DNA of 64,000 nucleotides. Source: Nereida sp. MMG025. Lineage in GTDB: Bacteria; Pseudomonadota; Alphaproteobacteria; Rhodobacterales; Rhodobacteraceae. The notes below the pieces were generated by a model that saw only the letters and a program-made list of their open reading frames with translations, had not been told where the DNA came from and searched no databases. A program made the translations under genes and the position numbers. The DNA lies in NCBI RefSeq assembly GCF_021654165.1, contig NZ_JAKFZN010000004.1:124001-188000 (forward strand). Direction: 5' to 3'. Shown here one piece after another: positions 56,002-64,000 of the stretch (the first letter of the stretch is position 1; the number at the start of each line of letters is the position of its first letter).

Positions 56002-57348
56002 ATGTCCAGCCACGGCACACCCATTCCGATGCAATCTTCCAAATGTGGCCCTTTGGTGGGCCAAGCCCATGTGCCGGGTGATAAGTCCATCTCGCACCGC
56101 TCACTTATTTTTGGGGCAATGGCTGTCGGCGAAACCAGGATTTCAGGGCTTTTGGAAGGCGAAGATGTGCTGGACACTGCCAAGGCGATGCGGGCCTTCG
56201 GCGCACAGGTGATCGATCATGGCCACGGAAACTGGTCTGTCCACGGCGTTGGTGTGGGTGGCTTTCGCGAGCCTGATGACGTCATTGATTGCGGCAATTC
56301 AGGCACGGGCGTTCGTTTGATCATGGGCTGTATGGCCACCACAGACATGACCGTCACCTTCACAGGGGACGCGTCTTTGCGGTCGCGGCCGATGGCGCGG
56401 GTGACGGATCCGATTTCCTTGTTCGGGGCGACATCCTATGGACGGGCCAGGGGGCGCTTGCCGATGACCATCGTTGGCGCAAAAAACCCTGTTCCTGTCG
56501 AATATGCGACGCCTGTTCCATCAGCGCAGGTGAAGTCAGCAGTGTTGCTTGCAGGGCTGAACGCACCAGGCCAAACCATTGTAATCGAAAAAGAATTTAC
56601 CCGCGACCACACCGAACGGATGCTGGTCGGATTTGGCGCAGAGGTGGTGACAGAACACCTTGAAACAGGCACAAAAATTACCCTGACTGGTCAGCCAGAG
56701 CTAAAACCACAAGATATTGTGGTGCCGCGTGATCCGTCGAGCGCCGCGTTTCCTGTCTGTGCGGCGTTGATCACCGAAGGCTCGGATGTGCTGGTGCCTA
56801 ATATCGGCCTGAACCCGACCCGTGCGGGATTGTTCCAAACCTTGCAGGACATGGGCGCGGATCTGACGTTTGAAAACATGCGCGAGGAAGGCGGCGAGCC
56901 CGTGGCCGATCTGCGCGCGAAATATTCGCCCGACATGCGCGGCATCGAGGTGCCTGCCGAACGCGCGGCCAGCATGATTGACGAATATCCCGTGCTGTCT
57001 GTCGTCGCCAGCTTTGCCGAAGGTCAAACGCATATGCCCGGCGTCAAGGAATTGCGCGTCAAGGAAAGTGACCGCATTGACGCGATGGCCCAAGGTCTGC
57101 GTGCCTGCGGTGTGACGGTGGACGAGGGCGATGACTGGTGGACGGTGCATGGCAAACGCGGCGGCGCGGCCAAGGGCGGTGCGACAGTGGAAAGCCGATT
57201 GGATCACCGTATTGCCATGTCGTTCATGGTGCTTGGCATGGGCACGGCGGCGCCTGTTTCGGTGGATGATGGCGGCCCGATTGCCACAAGCTTTCCGATC
57301 TTTGAGCCGCTGATGAACGGTCTGGGTGCAAAGGTCGAGCGCACATGA
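56002..57348 (+). CDS. aroA: 5-enolpyruvylshikimate-3-phosphate synthase
   Basis: AroA joins PEP to shikimate 3-phosphate in chorismate synthesis. In 448 residues the phosphate-binding [13 protein letters not shown] is near residue 30, [13 protein letters not shown] in domain 1, and [23 protein letters not shown] in the second domain. The stop overlaps the GFA gene by 4 bp, so aroA-gfa-cmk form an operon. The 97-bp gap to trmB has room for its promoter. Confidence 0.96.
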   Translation: MSSHGTPIPMQSSKCGPLVGQAHVPGDKSISHRSLIFGAMAVGETRISGLLEGEDVLDTAKAMRAFGAQVIDHGHGNWSVHGVGVGGFREPDDVIDCGNSGTGVRLIMGCMATTDMTVTFTGDASLRSRPMARVTDPISLFGATSYGRARGRLPMTIVGAKNPVPVEYATPVPSAQVKSAVLLAGLNAPGQTIVIEKEFTRDHTERMLVGFGAEVVTEHLETGTKITLTGQPELKPQDIVVPRDPSSAAFPVCAALITEGSDVLVPNIGLNPTRAGLFQTLQDMGADLTFENMREEGGEPVADLRAKYSPDMRGIEVPAERAASMIDEYPVLSVVASFAEGQTHMPGVKELRVKESDRIDAMAQGLRACGVTVDEGDDWWTVHGKRGGAAKGGATVESRLDHRIAMSFMVLGMGTAAPVSVDDGGPIATSFPIFEPLMNGLGAKVERT

Positions 57349-57743
57349 CGGGGGGATGCCTGTGCGGTGCGGTCACCTACCGCGTAACAGGCGCGCTGCG
57401 CCCTGTGGTGGCGTGCCATTGCACGCAGTGCCGCAAGACCACAGGTAACTTCGTCACTGCCACCTCTGCCTTGCGGGAAAACGTTGAAATTCAAGGGGAT
57501 GTGACGTGGTTTGCATCCTCTGAAACGGCAAAGCGGGGGTTTTGCGGCACCTGTGGCAGCAACCTGTTTTGGGACGGTCCCGGGATCAACCTGTCGATTA
57601 TGGCAGGGACGCTGGATGGCCCAACAGGGCTGAAAACGGCGGGCCATATCTTTTGTGCAGATAAGGGCGATTATTATGATTTGCCAGCCGATCTGCCCTG
57701 TGCTGCGCAAGCCGACCCTGATTTGACGACGCAAGTCCTATGA
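57345..57743 (+). CDS. GFA-family (glutathione-dependent formaldehyde-activating-like) protein
   Basis: The 132-residue protein has the GFA zinc pattern: [18 protein letters not shown] and [12 protein letters not shown]. Members are Zn-binding and named for S-hydroxymethylglutathione synthase, though most have unknown reactions. It overlaps aroA and cmk by 4 bp on each side (57345-57348 and 57740-57743), implying coupled translation; the functional link is not obvious. Confidence 0.88.
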   Translation: MTGGCLCGAVTYRVTGALRPVVACHCTQCRKTTGNFVTATSALRENVEIQGDVTWFASSETAKRGFCGTCGSNLFWDGPGINLSIMAGTLDGPTGLKTAGHIFCADKGDYYDLPADLPCAAQADPDLTTQVL

Positions 57744-58348
57744 CCATCACGGTTGCCATAGACGGTCCTGCCGCAAGCGGCAAAGGCACGATCAGCAAAG
57801 CGGTTGCGGCGCGGTTCGGATTTGCCCATCTGGACACGGGGCTTTTGTACCGTGCGGTGGGGGCCAAGATGCTGGCAGGGGTTGATCCGACCGATGCGGC
57901 CAAAGGGTTGGTTCCAGAGGATGTGGTTGGCGATCATCTTCGCACGCCAGAAGTTGCACAGGCCGCCAGTCGCGTCGCAACCCTTCACGAGGTGCGCGCA
58001 GCACTTGTGGATTTCCAGCGCGCCTTTGCGGCGCGTGCCGGCGGTGCGGTGCTGGACGGGCGCGACATAGGCACGGTGATTTGCCCTGATGCGCAGGTGA
58101 AACTGTTTGTGACGGCCAGCGCCGAAGTGCGGGCCGAGCGCCGCTTTCTGGAGTTGGACGGCAAGGGTATCGAGGTCACGCGTCAGAGCGTTTTGGCTGA
58201 CGTCAAAGAACGTGACCGCCGCGATAGCGAACGTGCGGTCGCCCCCTTGATCCCTGCGGATGATGCGATTGTGATTGATACCTCAACACTAGATATAGAT
58301 GCCGCGGTCAAACACGCCGAGGATGCCATTCGCGCCGTTTTGGGCTAG
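57740..58348 (+). CDS. cmk: Cytidylate kinase
   Basis: Cmk phosphorylates CMP and dCMP. The 202-residue protein has Walker [18 protein letters not shown] near residue 8, [25 protein letters not shown] and the LID-like [10 protein letters not shown]. It is the last gene of aroA-gfa-cmk; in many alphaproteobacteria rpsA follows directly, but two other genes are in between here. Confidence 0.96.
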   Translation: MTITVAIDGPAASGKGTISKAVAARFGFAHLDTGLLYRAVGAKMLAGVDPTDAAKGLVPEDVVGDHLRTPEVAQAASRVATLHEVRAALVDFQRAFAARAGGAVLDGRDIGTVICPDAQVKLFVTASAEVRAERRFLELDGKGIEVTRQSVLADVKERDRRDSERAVAPLIPADDAIVIDTSTLDIDAAVKHAEDAIRAVLG

Positions 58349-58401
58349 GATTTTTGGCGAAAAAGCCGTGTGGCAGAGCGTCTGCTCACGGTATGGCCTA
58401 G

Positions 58402-58433
58402 CGTCTGACGGGCGTCAGACGTTTTGGTGTTTT
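58402..58433 (+). terminator. Intrinsic terminator after cmk
   Basis: CGTCTGACG (58402-58410), GG, CGTCAGACG (58413-58421) is a perfect 9-bp hairpin, then TTTTGGTGTTTTT. It separates the aroA-gfa-cmk operon from the DUF2130 gene. Confidence 0.82.
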
Positions 58434-58463
58434 TGGGTAAATTTATTCAGGAGTTGTTAAGAA

Positions 58464-59609
58464 ATGGCCGATTTGAAAATCACCTGCCCGACCTGTTCGA
58501 GCGAGATTGAATTGACCGAGCAACTGGCCGGCCCGTTGGTGGCAGATTTGACTGCGAAATTCCAAGCGCAGATCGCGGCCAAAGAAGAGGCGACCAAACG
58601 TGCGGTCGCAGAAGCCGAAGCGCGCGCCAAGGAGGCGGGGAAGTCGGAAGCCAGCGAAATGCAAGCGGCGCTGAAAGCGCAGGTGGACGCCCAGAAGAAA
58701 AAGCTGGAGGCCGCGGCAAAAGAGCAGCTTGAAGCGATGAAGCTGAAAGAGGCTTTGGAAGAAAAAGAGCGCGAGTTGGAATTGACGGTGCAACGCAAGC
58801 TGGCCGAGGAACGCATTGCGTTGGAGGCCAAGGCAAAGCTGGTTGCCGAGGAGGCCGCGGGGCTGAAGGTGGCCGAGAAGGACCAGATGATCGAGGGGAT
58901 GAAGCGCCAGATTGAAGCGCTTAAGCAGAAATCCGAGCAGGGCAGCATGCAGACCCAGGGCGAGGCGGCCGAGATTGTGCTGGAAGATGCGCTGGCGCAA
59001 GCCTTCGCGATGGATGATTTTGCGCCTGTGCCCAAGGGGGTCAGCGGCGCGGATGTGCAGCAAAACGTGCGCGACGGGCAGGGCGCTGTGGCAGGGCGCA
59101 TTTTGTGGGAAAGCAAGCGGACCAAGAATTGGACGGCGGGATGGCTGGCCAAGCTGCGCAACGATCAACGCGCGGCGGGCTGCGAGGTGGCGGTGCTGAC
59201 CTCGACCGCTTTGCCCGACGGCGTGGAGAGTTTTGCGCAGGTGGATGGCATTTGGGTCTGTGCGCCGCGCTATGCGGTGGCGCTTGGGCGGGTGCTGCGG
59301 CAGGGCCTGCTGGATGTGGCGGTGACCAAGGGATTGCAGGTGGGCCAGCAAACCAAGCAAGAGCTGATTTTCGAGTATTTCACGGGCACGCAGTTCAAAC
59401 AGCGGATCGAGGCTGTGGTTGAACGTTTTGTGGCCATGGAAGAGGCGCTGCGCAAAGAGCGGACTTTTATGGAAAAGTCATGGGCGACACGCGCCAAACA
59501 GATGGAGCTGGTGCAGGCGTCGATGCTTGGGCTGCACGGGGATTTGCAGGGCATTGCGGGGCAGGTGATGCCGCAGATCGACGGGATGGACGAGGGATTG
59601 CTGGAATAG
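58464..59609 (+). CDS. DUF2130 protein with coiled coil and nuclease-like C-terminus
   Basis: The 381-residue protein begins with a CPTC motif (KITCPTCSSEI), followed by a long coiled coil (about 30-170: heptads rich in Glu, Lys, Ala) and a C-terminal region with GRILWESKRTKNWTAGWL, whose E-x-K is consistent with a PD-(D/E)XK-type nuclease core, as predicted for DUF2130. Function unknown. It has a good RBS (CAGGAGTTG) and its own terminator-separated position between cmk and rpsA. Confidence 0.85.
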   Translation: MADLKITCPTCSSEIELTEQLAGPLVADLTAKFQAQIAAKEEATKRAVAEAEARAKEAGKSEASEMQAALKAQVDAQKKKLEAAAKEQLEAMKLKEALEEKERELELTVQRKLAEERIALEAKAKLVAEEAAGLKVAEKDQMIEGMKRQIEALKQKSEQGSMQTQGEAAEIVLEDALAQAFAMDDFAPVPKGVSGADVQQNVRDGQGAVAGRILWESKRTKNWTAGWLAKLRNDQRAAGCEVAVLTSTALPDGVESFAQVDGIWVCAPRYAVALGRVLRQGLLDVAVTKGLQVGQQTKQELIFEYFTGTQFKQRIEAVVERFVAMEEALRKERTFMEKSWATRAKQMELVQASMLGLHGDLQGIAGQVMPQIDGMDEGLLE

Positions 59610-59750
59610 GCAGGCGCGCGCCATTTCTGACGCGAGGTCAGGTGATTTTCCCCTTTCGATCAGAGGGGTGATGCTGCAATGCAGGGTTGTGCTTAATGAG
59701 TGCAGTGTTACCTGAGTTTGCCGACCAACCGCGATGCTTGGACTGCCCTG

Positions 59751-60170
59751 ATGACCTACCAATCTTTTTTTGATCGTTTGAACCGCGCATTTTGGCGGTG
59801 TGACTTCGAAGCAGTGGCTTCGTATTATGTTGTGCCCTTGCCGCTGTATGTGAACCAAGAGCCGAATGTTTTTACCAAACATACACAGGTGGTGCAGGGG
59901 CTTCGCGCTTATTATGACGCGCTGGTTGCGGGTGGGTTTCAGCCAAGCACCGCGCGGGTCGTCGCGCAAAGCGTGGGCACGGTGCAAACCACATCGGTCT
60001 GGGTTGAATACCTGACCCCGAAACTGGGCCAGTCTGACCCAAGCGTGTCGAATGTGCGCTACATGGTGACAGGCGGACGGGTGCACCCCAAAGTCGCCCT
60101 GATAGAATATCGCAGTTCCGTTTTGGGGTTGGACCGGTTTGCGGCTGTTTTCGGCGCTGCTGCCGCATAG
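59751..60170 (+). CDS. Small NTF2/SnoaL-like hypothetical protein
   Basis: A 139-residue protein starts at ATG 59751 (MTYQSFFDRLNRAFWRCDF). Residues resemble an NTF2-like fold: a helix pair FDRLNRAFWRCDFEAVASYY followed by LPLYV, VVQGLRAYYDALV and beta strands ending VALIEYRSS. No closer family is recognised and no catalytic residues are assigned. It lies between DUF2130 and rpsA; an in-frame codon at 59700 is an alternative start. Confidence 0.65.
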   Translation: MTYQSFFDRLNRAFWRCDFEAVASYYVVPLPLYVNQEPNVFTKHTQVVQGLRAYYDALVAGGFQPSTARVVAQSVGTVQTTSVWVEYLTPKLGQSDPSVSNVRYMVTGGRVHPKVALIEYRSSVLGLDRFAAVFGAAAA

Positions 60171-60392
60171 GCGGGGCGTGGCGCAAACCCCTTGCACTTA
60201 AAGCGCAATGCCCCTAAAAGCCGCGGTGTTAAAGCATCGAGACAGGTGCGGACATGAGACTTGAGCAGGGTCGGTATTGCACCGGCCCTGATGTTTTATG
60301 ATCCGCCGATTGGCGTTTTGACCAAATTCACCCCAAAGACCGGCGGAGACAACCGCGCGGCCAGAAAACATCTAAAAGGACGTACACGCCAC

Positions 60393-62069
60393 ATGGCTAA
60401 CACTATGGACGAGTTTGAAGCACTCTTGAACGAAAGCTTCGAAATGGACACACCCGAAGAGGGGTCCGTTGTTAAGGGCAAGGTCATCGCAATTGAAGCG
60501 GGCCAAGCCATCATCGACGTAGGCTATAAAATGGAAGGCCGCGTTGAGCTTAAAGAATTCGCAAACCCAGGCGAAGCACCCGAAATCAATGTAGGCGACG
60601 ACGTAGAAGTATTCTTGCGTCAGGTCGAAAACGCGCGCGGCGAAGCCGTTATTTCGCGCGAGATGGCCCGCCGCGAAGAAGCATGGGATCGTCTGGAAAA
60701 AGCATATGCTGCTGAAGAGCGTGTTGACGGTGCCATCTTTGGCCGCGTCAAGGGCGGCTTCACAGTTGATCTGGGCGGCGCGGTTGCGTTCCTTCCAGGC
60801 AGCCAAGTTGACGTGCGCCCCGTGCGCGACGCAGGCCCGCTGATGGGTCTGAAACAGCCGTTCCAAATTCTGAAAATGGACCGCCGCCGTGGCAACATCG
60901 TTGTGTCGCGTCGTGCCATCCTTGAAGAATCGCGTGCCGAACAGCGCGCCGAAGTCATCGGCAATCTGGCTGAAGGCCAAGAAGTTGACGGTGTGGTCAA
61001 GAACATCACTGAATACGGTGCGTTCGTTGATCTGGGCGGTGTTGACGGGCTTCTGCACGTCACAGACATGGCATGGCGCCGTGTGAACCACCCATCGGAA
61101 ATCCTGACAATCGGTGAAACGATCAAGGTGCAAGTCATCAAGATCAACAAAGAAACACACCGTATCAGCCTTGGCATGAAGCAGTTGCAAGAAGATCCAT
61201 GGGATCTGGTTGCTGCGAAATACCCACTTGAGTCGGTGCACACTGGCCGCGTGACAAACATCACCGACTACGGTGCATTTGTTGAGCTGGAAGCCGGCGT
61301 TGAAGGTCTGGTCCACGTATCCGAAATGAGCTGGACCAAGAAGAACGTCCACCCAGGCAAGATCGTTTCGACAAGCCAAGAAGTCGAGGTCATGGTTCTG
61401 GAAATCGACGGCGCCAAGCGCCGCGTATCGCTTGGTCTGAAACAGACACAGCGCAACCCATGGGAAGTCTTTGCCGAGCAATTCCCCGTTGGCACAGAAG
61501 TTGAAGGTGACGTCAAAAATATCACTGAATTCGGTCTGTTCATCGGTCTGGAAGGCGACATCGACGGCATGGTTCACTTGTCAGACCTGACATGGGAAGG
61601 CCGCGGCGAAGACGTGATCGGCGACTACCAGAAGGGCGATAGCGTTCAGGCTGTTGTCACCGAAGTCGACGTTGAAAAAGAGCGCATCAGCCTGTCGGTC
61701 AAAGCCCTTGGCGGTGACAAATTTGCAGAAGCTGTTGGCGGCGTGAAGCGCGGTGCGATCATCACGGTTGAAGTCACATCGATCGAAGATGGCGGCATCG
61801 AGGTGGAATACGAAGGCATGAAATCGTTCATCCGTCGTAGCGACCTGAGCCGTGACCGCGCAGAGCAACGCCCAGAGCGGTTCTCGGTCGGTGACAAGAT
61901 CGACGTCCGTGTGACCAACATGGATGCCAAGACACGCCGTCTGGGTCTGTCGATCAAGGCACGTGAGATTGCCGAAGAAAAAGAAGCAGTTGAGCAGTAT
62001 GGCTCGTCGGATTCGGGTGCATCGCTTGGTGACATCCTTGGCGCCGCACTGAACAACGACGACAAATAA
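60393..62069 (+). CDS. rpsA: 30S ribosomal protein S1
   Basis: The 558-residue product has six S1 OB-fold domains, e.g. GSVVKGKVIAIEAGQAIIDV, VDGVVKNITEYGAFVDLGGV, HTGRVTNITDYGAFVELEAG and EGDVKNITEFGLFIGLEGD. It binds mRNA at the ribosome. Codon use is highly biased (CTG, GTT, GAA), as for a strongly expressed gene. ATG 60393 is preceded by AAAAGGACG. A strong intrinsic terminator follows. Confidence 0.97.
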   Translation: MANTMDEFEALLNESFEMDTPEEGSVVKGKVIAIEAGQAIIDVGYKMEGRVELKEFANPGEAPEINVGDDVEVFLRQVENARGEAVISREMARREEAWDRLEKAYAAEERVDGAIFGRVKGGFTVDLGGAVAFLPGSQVDVRPVRDAGPLMGLKQPFQILKMDRRRGNIVVSRRAILEESRAEQRAEVIGNLAEGQEVDGVVKNITEYGAFVDLGGVDGLLHVTDMAWRRVNHPSEILTIGETIKVQVIKINKETHRISLGMKQLQEDPWDLVAAKYPLESVHTGRVTNITDYGAFVELEAGVEGLVHVSEMSWTKKNVHPGKIVSTSQEVEVMVLEIDGAKRRVSLGLKQTQRNPWEVFAEQFPVGTEVEGDVKNITEFGLFIGLEGDIDGMVHLSDLTWEGRGEDVIGDYQKGDSVQAVVTEVDVEKERISLSVKALGGDKFAEAVGGVKRGAIITVEVTSIEDGGIEVEYEGMKSFIRRSDLSRDRAEQRPERFSVGDKIDVRVTNMDAKTRRLGLSIKAREIAEEKEAVEQYGSSDSGASLGDILGAALNNDDK

Positions 62070-62094
62070 GTCGTTCAAACCGTTTCAAAAATCG

Positions 62095-62126
62095 GGCCCC
62101 TCGCAGGTGATGCGGGGGGCCTTTTT
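62095..62126 (+). terminator. Intrinsic terminator of rpsA
   Basis: GGCCCCTCGCA (62095-62105) pairs with TGCGGGGGGCC (62111-62121), 11 bp with one G-T, then TTTTT. The rest of the 315-bp gap to ihfB (62127-62384) must hold the ihfB promoter; no gene was seen there. Confidence 0.9.
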
Positions 62127-62384
62127 CGTTCTGGCAGCATGATGCGTTCACGAATCAAAGCTGGATAGCGATGCGTAGTTACGGGTTGACCAAGCGTCAT
62201 CCTACTGAATTCGGGGAGAATTTTTGCGTCGCGGTTTCAAATTTTGCGTTTATCGGGGGTAATCGTCGCGCAAAACGCTGTGTTGCTGCGCCTGCGCCTT
62301 GTTTTTTTGTCCGCAAGGTGGCCCTATGGGGCATGCGTCGTATTTTGCAGCCAGACGAGAAGAATTTAAAGGGGGACGCGCGAT

Positions 62385-62666
62385 ATGATCAGAAGTGAAC
62401 TGATCCAGAAGATTGCTGACGAAAATCCGCATTTATATCAGCGGGATGTCGAAAAGATCGTGAATACCATCTTTGATGAGATTATTGATGCAATGTCGAA
62501 TGGGGACCGCGTAGAGCTTCGGGGCTTTGGTGCGTTCTCGGTCAAGAAACGCGATGCGCGTCAGGGCCGCAACCCGCGCACGGGCGAGGCCGTCAGCGTT
62601 GAAGAAAAGCACGTGCCGTTCTTCAAAACGGGTAAATTGCTGCGTGATCGCCTGAACAAGGGATAA
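62385..62666 (+). CDS. ihfB: Integration host factor subunit beta
   Basis: IHF-beta bends DNA as a heterodimer with IhfA. The 93-residue protein has the HU/IHF core: [48 protein letters not shown] (beta-arm with the intercalating Pro) and [23 protein letters not shown] is the RBS. It lies 4 bp before the LapA-like gene, as is usual (rpsA-ihfB order). Confidence 0.96.
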   Translation: MIRSELIQKIADENPHLYQRDVEKIVNTIFDEIIDAMSNGDRVELRGFGAFSVKKRDARQGRNPRTGEAVSVEEKHVPFFKTGKLLRDRLNKG

Positions 62667-62670
62667 TCGA

Positions 62671-63030
62671 ATGCGTTACATTCGCTACATCATTCTGGCC
62701 GCGATTGCGGTGGCGCTTATCGTGGTTGCGATGGCCAACCGCGGTGTGGTGACACTTCGCTTGATGCCGGCCGAACTGGCCGAGCTGACGGGCGTGCCGC
62801 TTTTGTTGCAGTCGGTTGATGTGCCGTTGTTTGCGGTGATCTTTGCGGGCATCGGTATTGGTATCCTGCTCGGGTTTGTGTGGGAGTGGGTGCGCGAGCA
62901 CAAACACCGCGCCGAGAAAGCCGCCAAAGAGCGTGAAGTGAAAGCGCTTGAACGCGAGGTGCGGCGGCTGAAGGGTAAGCAATCTGAAGGCAAGGACGAG
63001 GTTCTGGCTCTTCTGGATCAGGCCTGCTGA
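62671..63030 (+). CDS. LapA-domain (DUF1049) membrane protein
   Basis: The 119-residue protein has two membrane helices ([20 protein letters not shown] and [20 protein letters not shown]) and a charged cytoplasmic coiled coil ([18 protein letters not shown]). This fits the lipopolysaccharide assembly protein A family (PF06305), which regulates LPS synthesis in E. coli. It follows ihfB by 4 bp and precedes trpF by 8 bp. Confidence 0.88.
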   Translation: MRYIRYIILAAIAVALIVVAMANRGVVTLRLMPAELAELTGVPLLLQSVDVPLFAVIFAGIGIGILLGFVWEWVREHKHRAEKAAKEREVKALEREVRRLKGKQSEGKDEVLALLDQAC

Positions 63031-63038
63031 GCGCCCAT

Positions 63039-63683
63039 ATGGCTGACATTCGGATCAAGTTTTGCGGGCTGACGCAGCCCGCCGATATTGTTGCGGCTGC
63101 GCAGGCGGGGGCGGGGTATGTCGGCTTTGTGTTTTTTCCCAAGTCACCCCGCAATATCGCGGTAGAGGATGCTACTGCGTTGGCGCTTGAGGTGCCTGCG
63201 GGTATCGCCAAGGTGGCCTTGGTTGTGAACGCCGAGGACGCGTTTCTGGATGATCTGACCGCGCGTGTGCCGTTGGATATGTTGCAGCTTCATGGCTCTG
63301 AAACACCTGAGCGGGTGGCGCAGGTGCGGGCGCAATACGGGCTGCCAGTGATGAAGGCTGTGGGTGTGGCGGACGCCGATGACCTGCCCGCGCTGGACGC
63401 CTATGCGCGGGTGGCCGATCAATTGTTGATCGATGCCAAACCGCCGAAAAACGCAGACTTGCCGGGCGGCAACGGTTTGGCCTTTGACTGGCGCTTGATT
63501 GCAGGAAAAAGCTGGCCTGTGCCGTGGATGCTGGCGGGTGGGCTGACGCCTGACAATGTGGCGCAGGCCGTGCAGATGACGGGTGCGCGGCAGGTTGATG
63601 TGTCCAGCGGCGTTGAGCGTACTGCCGGTGTAAAAGATGCGCAGCGAATGGCTGATTTCGCCGCAGCATTAAGGCCCAATTAA
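63039..63683 (+). CDS. trpF: Phosphoribosylanthranilate isomerase
   Basis: TrpF converts PRA to CdRP in tryptophan synthesis. The 214-residue TIM-barrel protein has [12 protein letters not shown] (catalytic Cys) and [12 protein letters not shown] near the start, [14 protein letters not shown] and the C-terminal [16 protein letters not shown] with the catalytic Asp. It is followed by a small gene and, in related genomes, by trpB. Confidence 0.95.
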   Translation: MADIRIKFCGLTQPADIVAAAQAGAGYVGFVFFPKSPRNIAVEDATALALEVPAGIAKVALVVNAEDAFLDDLTARVPLDMLQLHGSETPERVAQVRAQYGLPVMKAVGVADADDLPALDAYARVADQLLIDAKPPKNADLPGGNGLAFDWRLIAGKSWPVPWMLAGGLTPDNVAQAVQMTGARQVDVSSGVERTAGVKDAQRMADFAAALRPN

Positions 63684-63706
63684 CCAAACGGGGATATGAA
63701 GCGGGT

Positions 63707-63934
63707 ATGACTTTACCTGCACATCTTACACCCGAAATCTGGTTGGCCGATTTCTTTAATTCCAAAGAAGCGCTGTCAGGTGGTGTCATAAAACGCCAGA
63801 TCCGTGACGTAGAAAGATTGGTCGGACGCGCGCATTTTCTGGATCAGGCCCGCCGACGCGGGTACCAAGTGGTCGAAAGCGGTCGACATTTTGTGGTGTT
63901 TTGCCATCAACATGACTTGAAACGGGTGGTCTAG
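63707..63934 (+). CDS. Small hypothetical protein after trpF
   Basis: A 75-residue product begins MTLPAHLTPEIWLADFFNSK and includes GGVIKRQIRDVERLVGRAHF and GYQVVESGRHFVVFCHQHD. It resembles small conserved proteins between trpF and trpB in Rhodobacteraceae but has no recognised domain. The RBS is weak. It is followed by a double palindrome at the window end. Confidence 0.65.
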   Translation: MTLPAHLTPEIWLADFFNSKEALSGGVIKRQIRDVERLVGRAHFLDQARRRGYQVVESGRHFVVFCHQHDLKRVV

Positions 63935-63983
63935 GGGCAAGCGCCTTCCAAAGGCGCTTGCGAGCGCGATTTCGAAATCGCGC
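63934..63983. repeat. Double-palindrome element at the window end
   Basis: After GGGG, CAAGCGCCTT (63938-63947) pairs with AAGGCGCTTG (63951-63960) across a CCA loop, and 63964-63983 is a 20-bp perfect palindrome (GCGCGATTTC and its complement). The arrangement and the loop spacing are the same as at 8939-8994 while the stem sequences differ, indicating a family of such elements in this genome. Confidence 0.75.
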
Positions 63984-64000
63984 GGCACAAGGCTTTTCGA

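Noticed and set aside
60372-61577. 401-codon frame antisense to rpsA
   Set aside because: It arises from the strongly biased codons of rpsA; its composition (Phe, His, Asp rich) is not protein-like.

Overview
The window is chromosomal DNA from an alphaproteobacterium, most likely of the Rhodobacteraceae (Roseobacter group). Signs of this are a class I lysyl-tRNA synthetase, a Fur-family Irr regulator divergent from fabA-fabB, an NDUFS4-like complex I subunit gene, a SAM/SAH-type riboswitch ahead of metK, a sorbitol/mannitol (smo) operon and an HpsN-like dehydrogenase. Most genes have GC-rich, densely packed coding. Two blocks are visibly AT-richer and look acquired: the left edge (1-1600) and a TerB pair (15288-16576).

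Layout. 1-1567: truncated P-loop ATPase of the Sll1717 type. 1568-3508: hairpin-rich spacer and ettA. 3651-5933: RTX protein with an embedded VHL-beta-like domain and a C-terminal Hint domain. 5981-11547: nadD, EamA permease, dacB, TerB protein, class I lysK, DUF4864 protein. 11728-15251: beta-helix protein, PNPOx-like protein, DUF427 protein, small orphan. 15288-18830: membrane/TerB pair and uvrB. 19105-20949: strong RNA hairpin, complex I subunit, YeeE/YedE permease, tRNA-Arg(TCT). 20974-29228: polyol operon (LacI regulator, ABC transporter, sorbitol and mannitol dehydrogenases, kinase). 29645-33615: HpsN-like dehydrogenase, phosphotransferase/acyl-CoA dehydrogenase pair, ArsR regulator.

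33685-41929 is a leftward catabolic run (enolase-superfamily enzyme, alcohol dehydrogenase, MFS exporter, two alpha/beta hydrolases, endonuclease-like protein, threonine dehydratase-like enzyme, HAD dehalogenase), several of them overlapping by 1-8 bp. 42064-45710 is the unsaturated fatty acid cluster fabA-fabB-orf-fabI with divergent irr. Between irr and a glycosyltransferase-like gene sits a compact mobile unit: a REP-associated transposase (RAYT) flanked by two near-identical 26-bp palindromes. 47276-55904: miaB, an OmpA/lipoprotein pair, phoH-ybeY-corC-lnt, riboswitch-metK, trmB. 56002-63934: aroA-gfa-cmk, DUF2130 protein, rpsA, ihfB, lapA-like, trpF and a small conserved-type ORF.

The most unusual items are the VHL-beta-like insert inside the RTX-Hint protein, the REP/RAYT unit whose transposase lacks any tyrosine after its HUH motif, recurrent covarying double palindromes at gene ends, a 62-nt two-part hairpin upstream of the complex I gene, and the membrane-protein/TerB pair next to uvrB. 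No CRISPR array, complete prophage or rRNA operon was seen.
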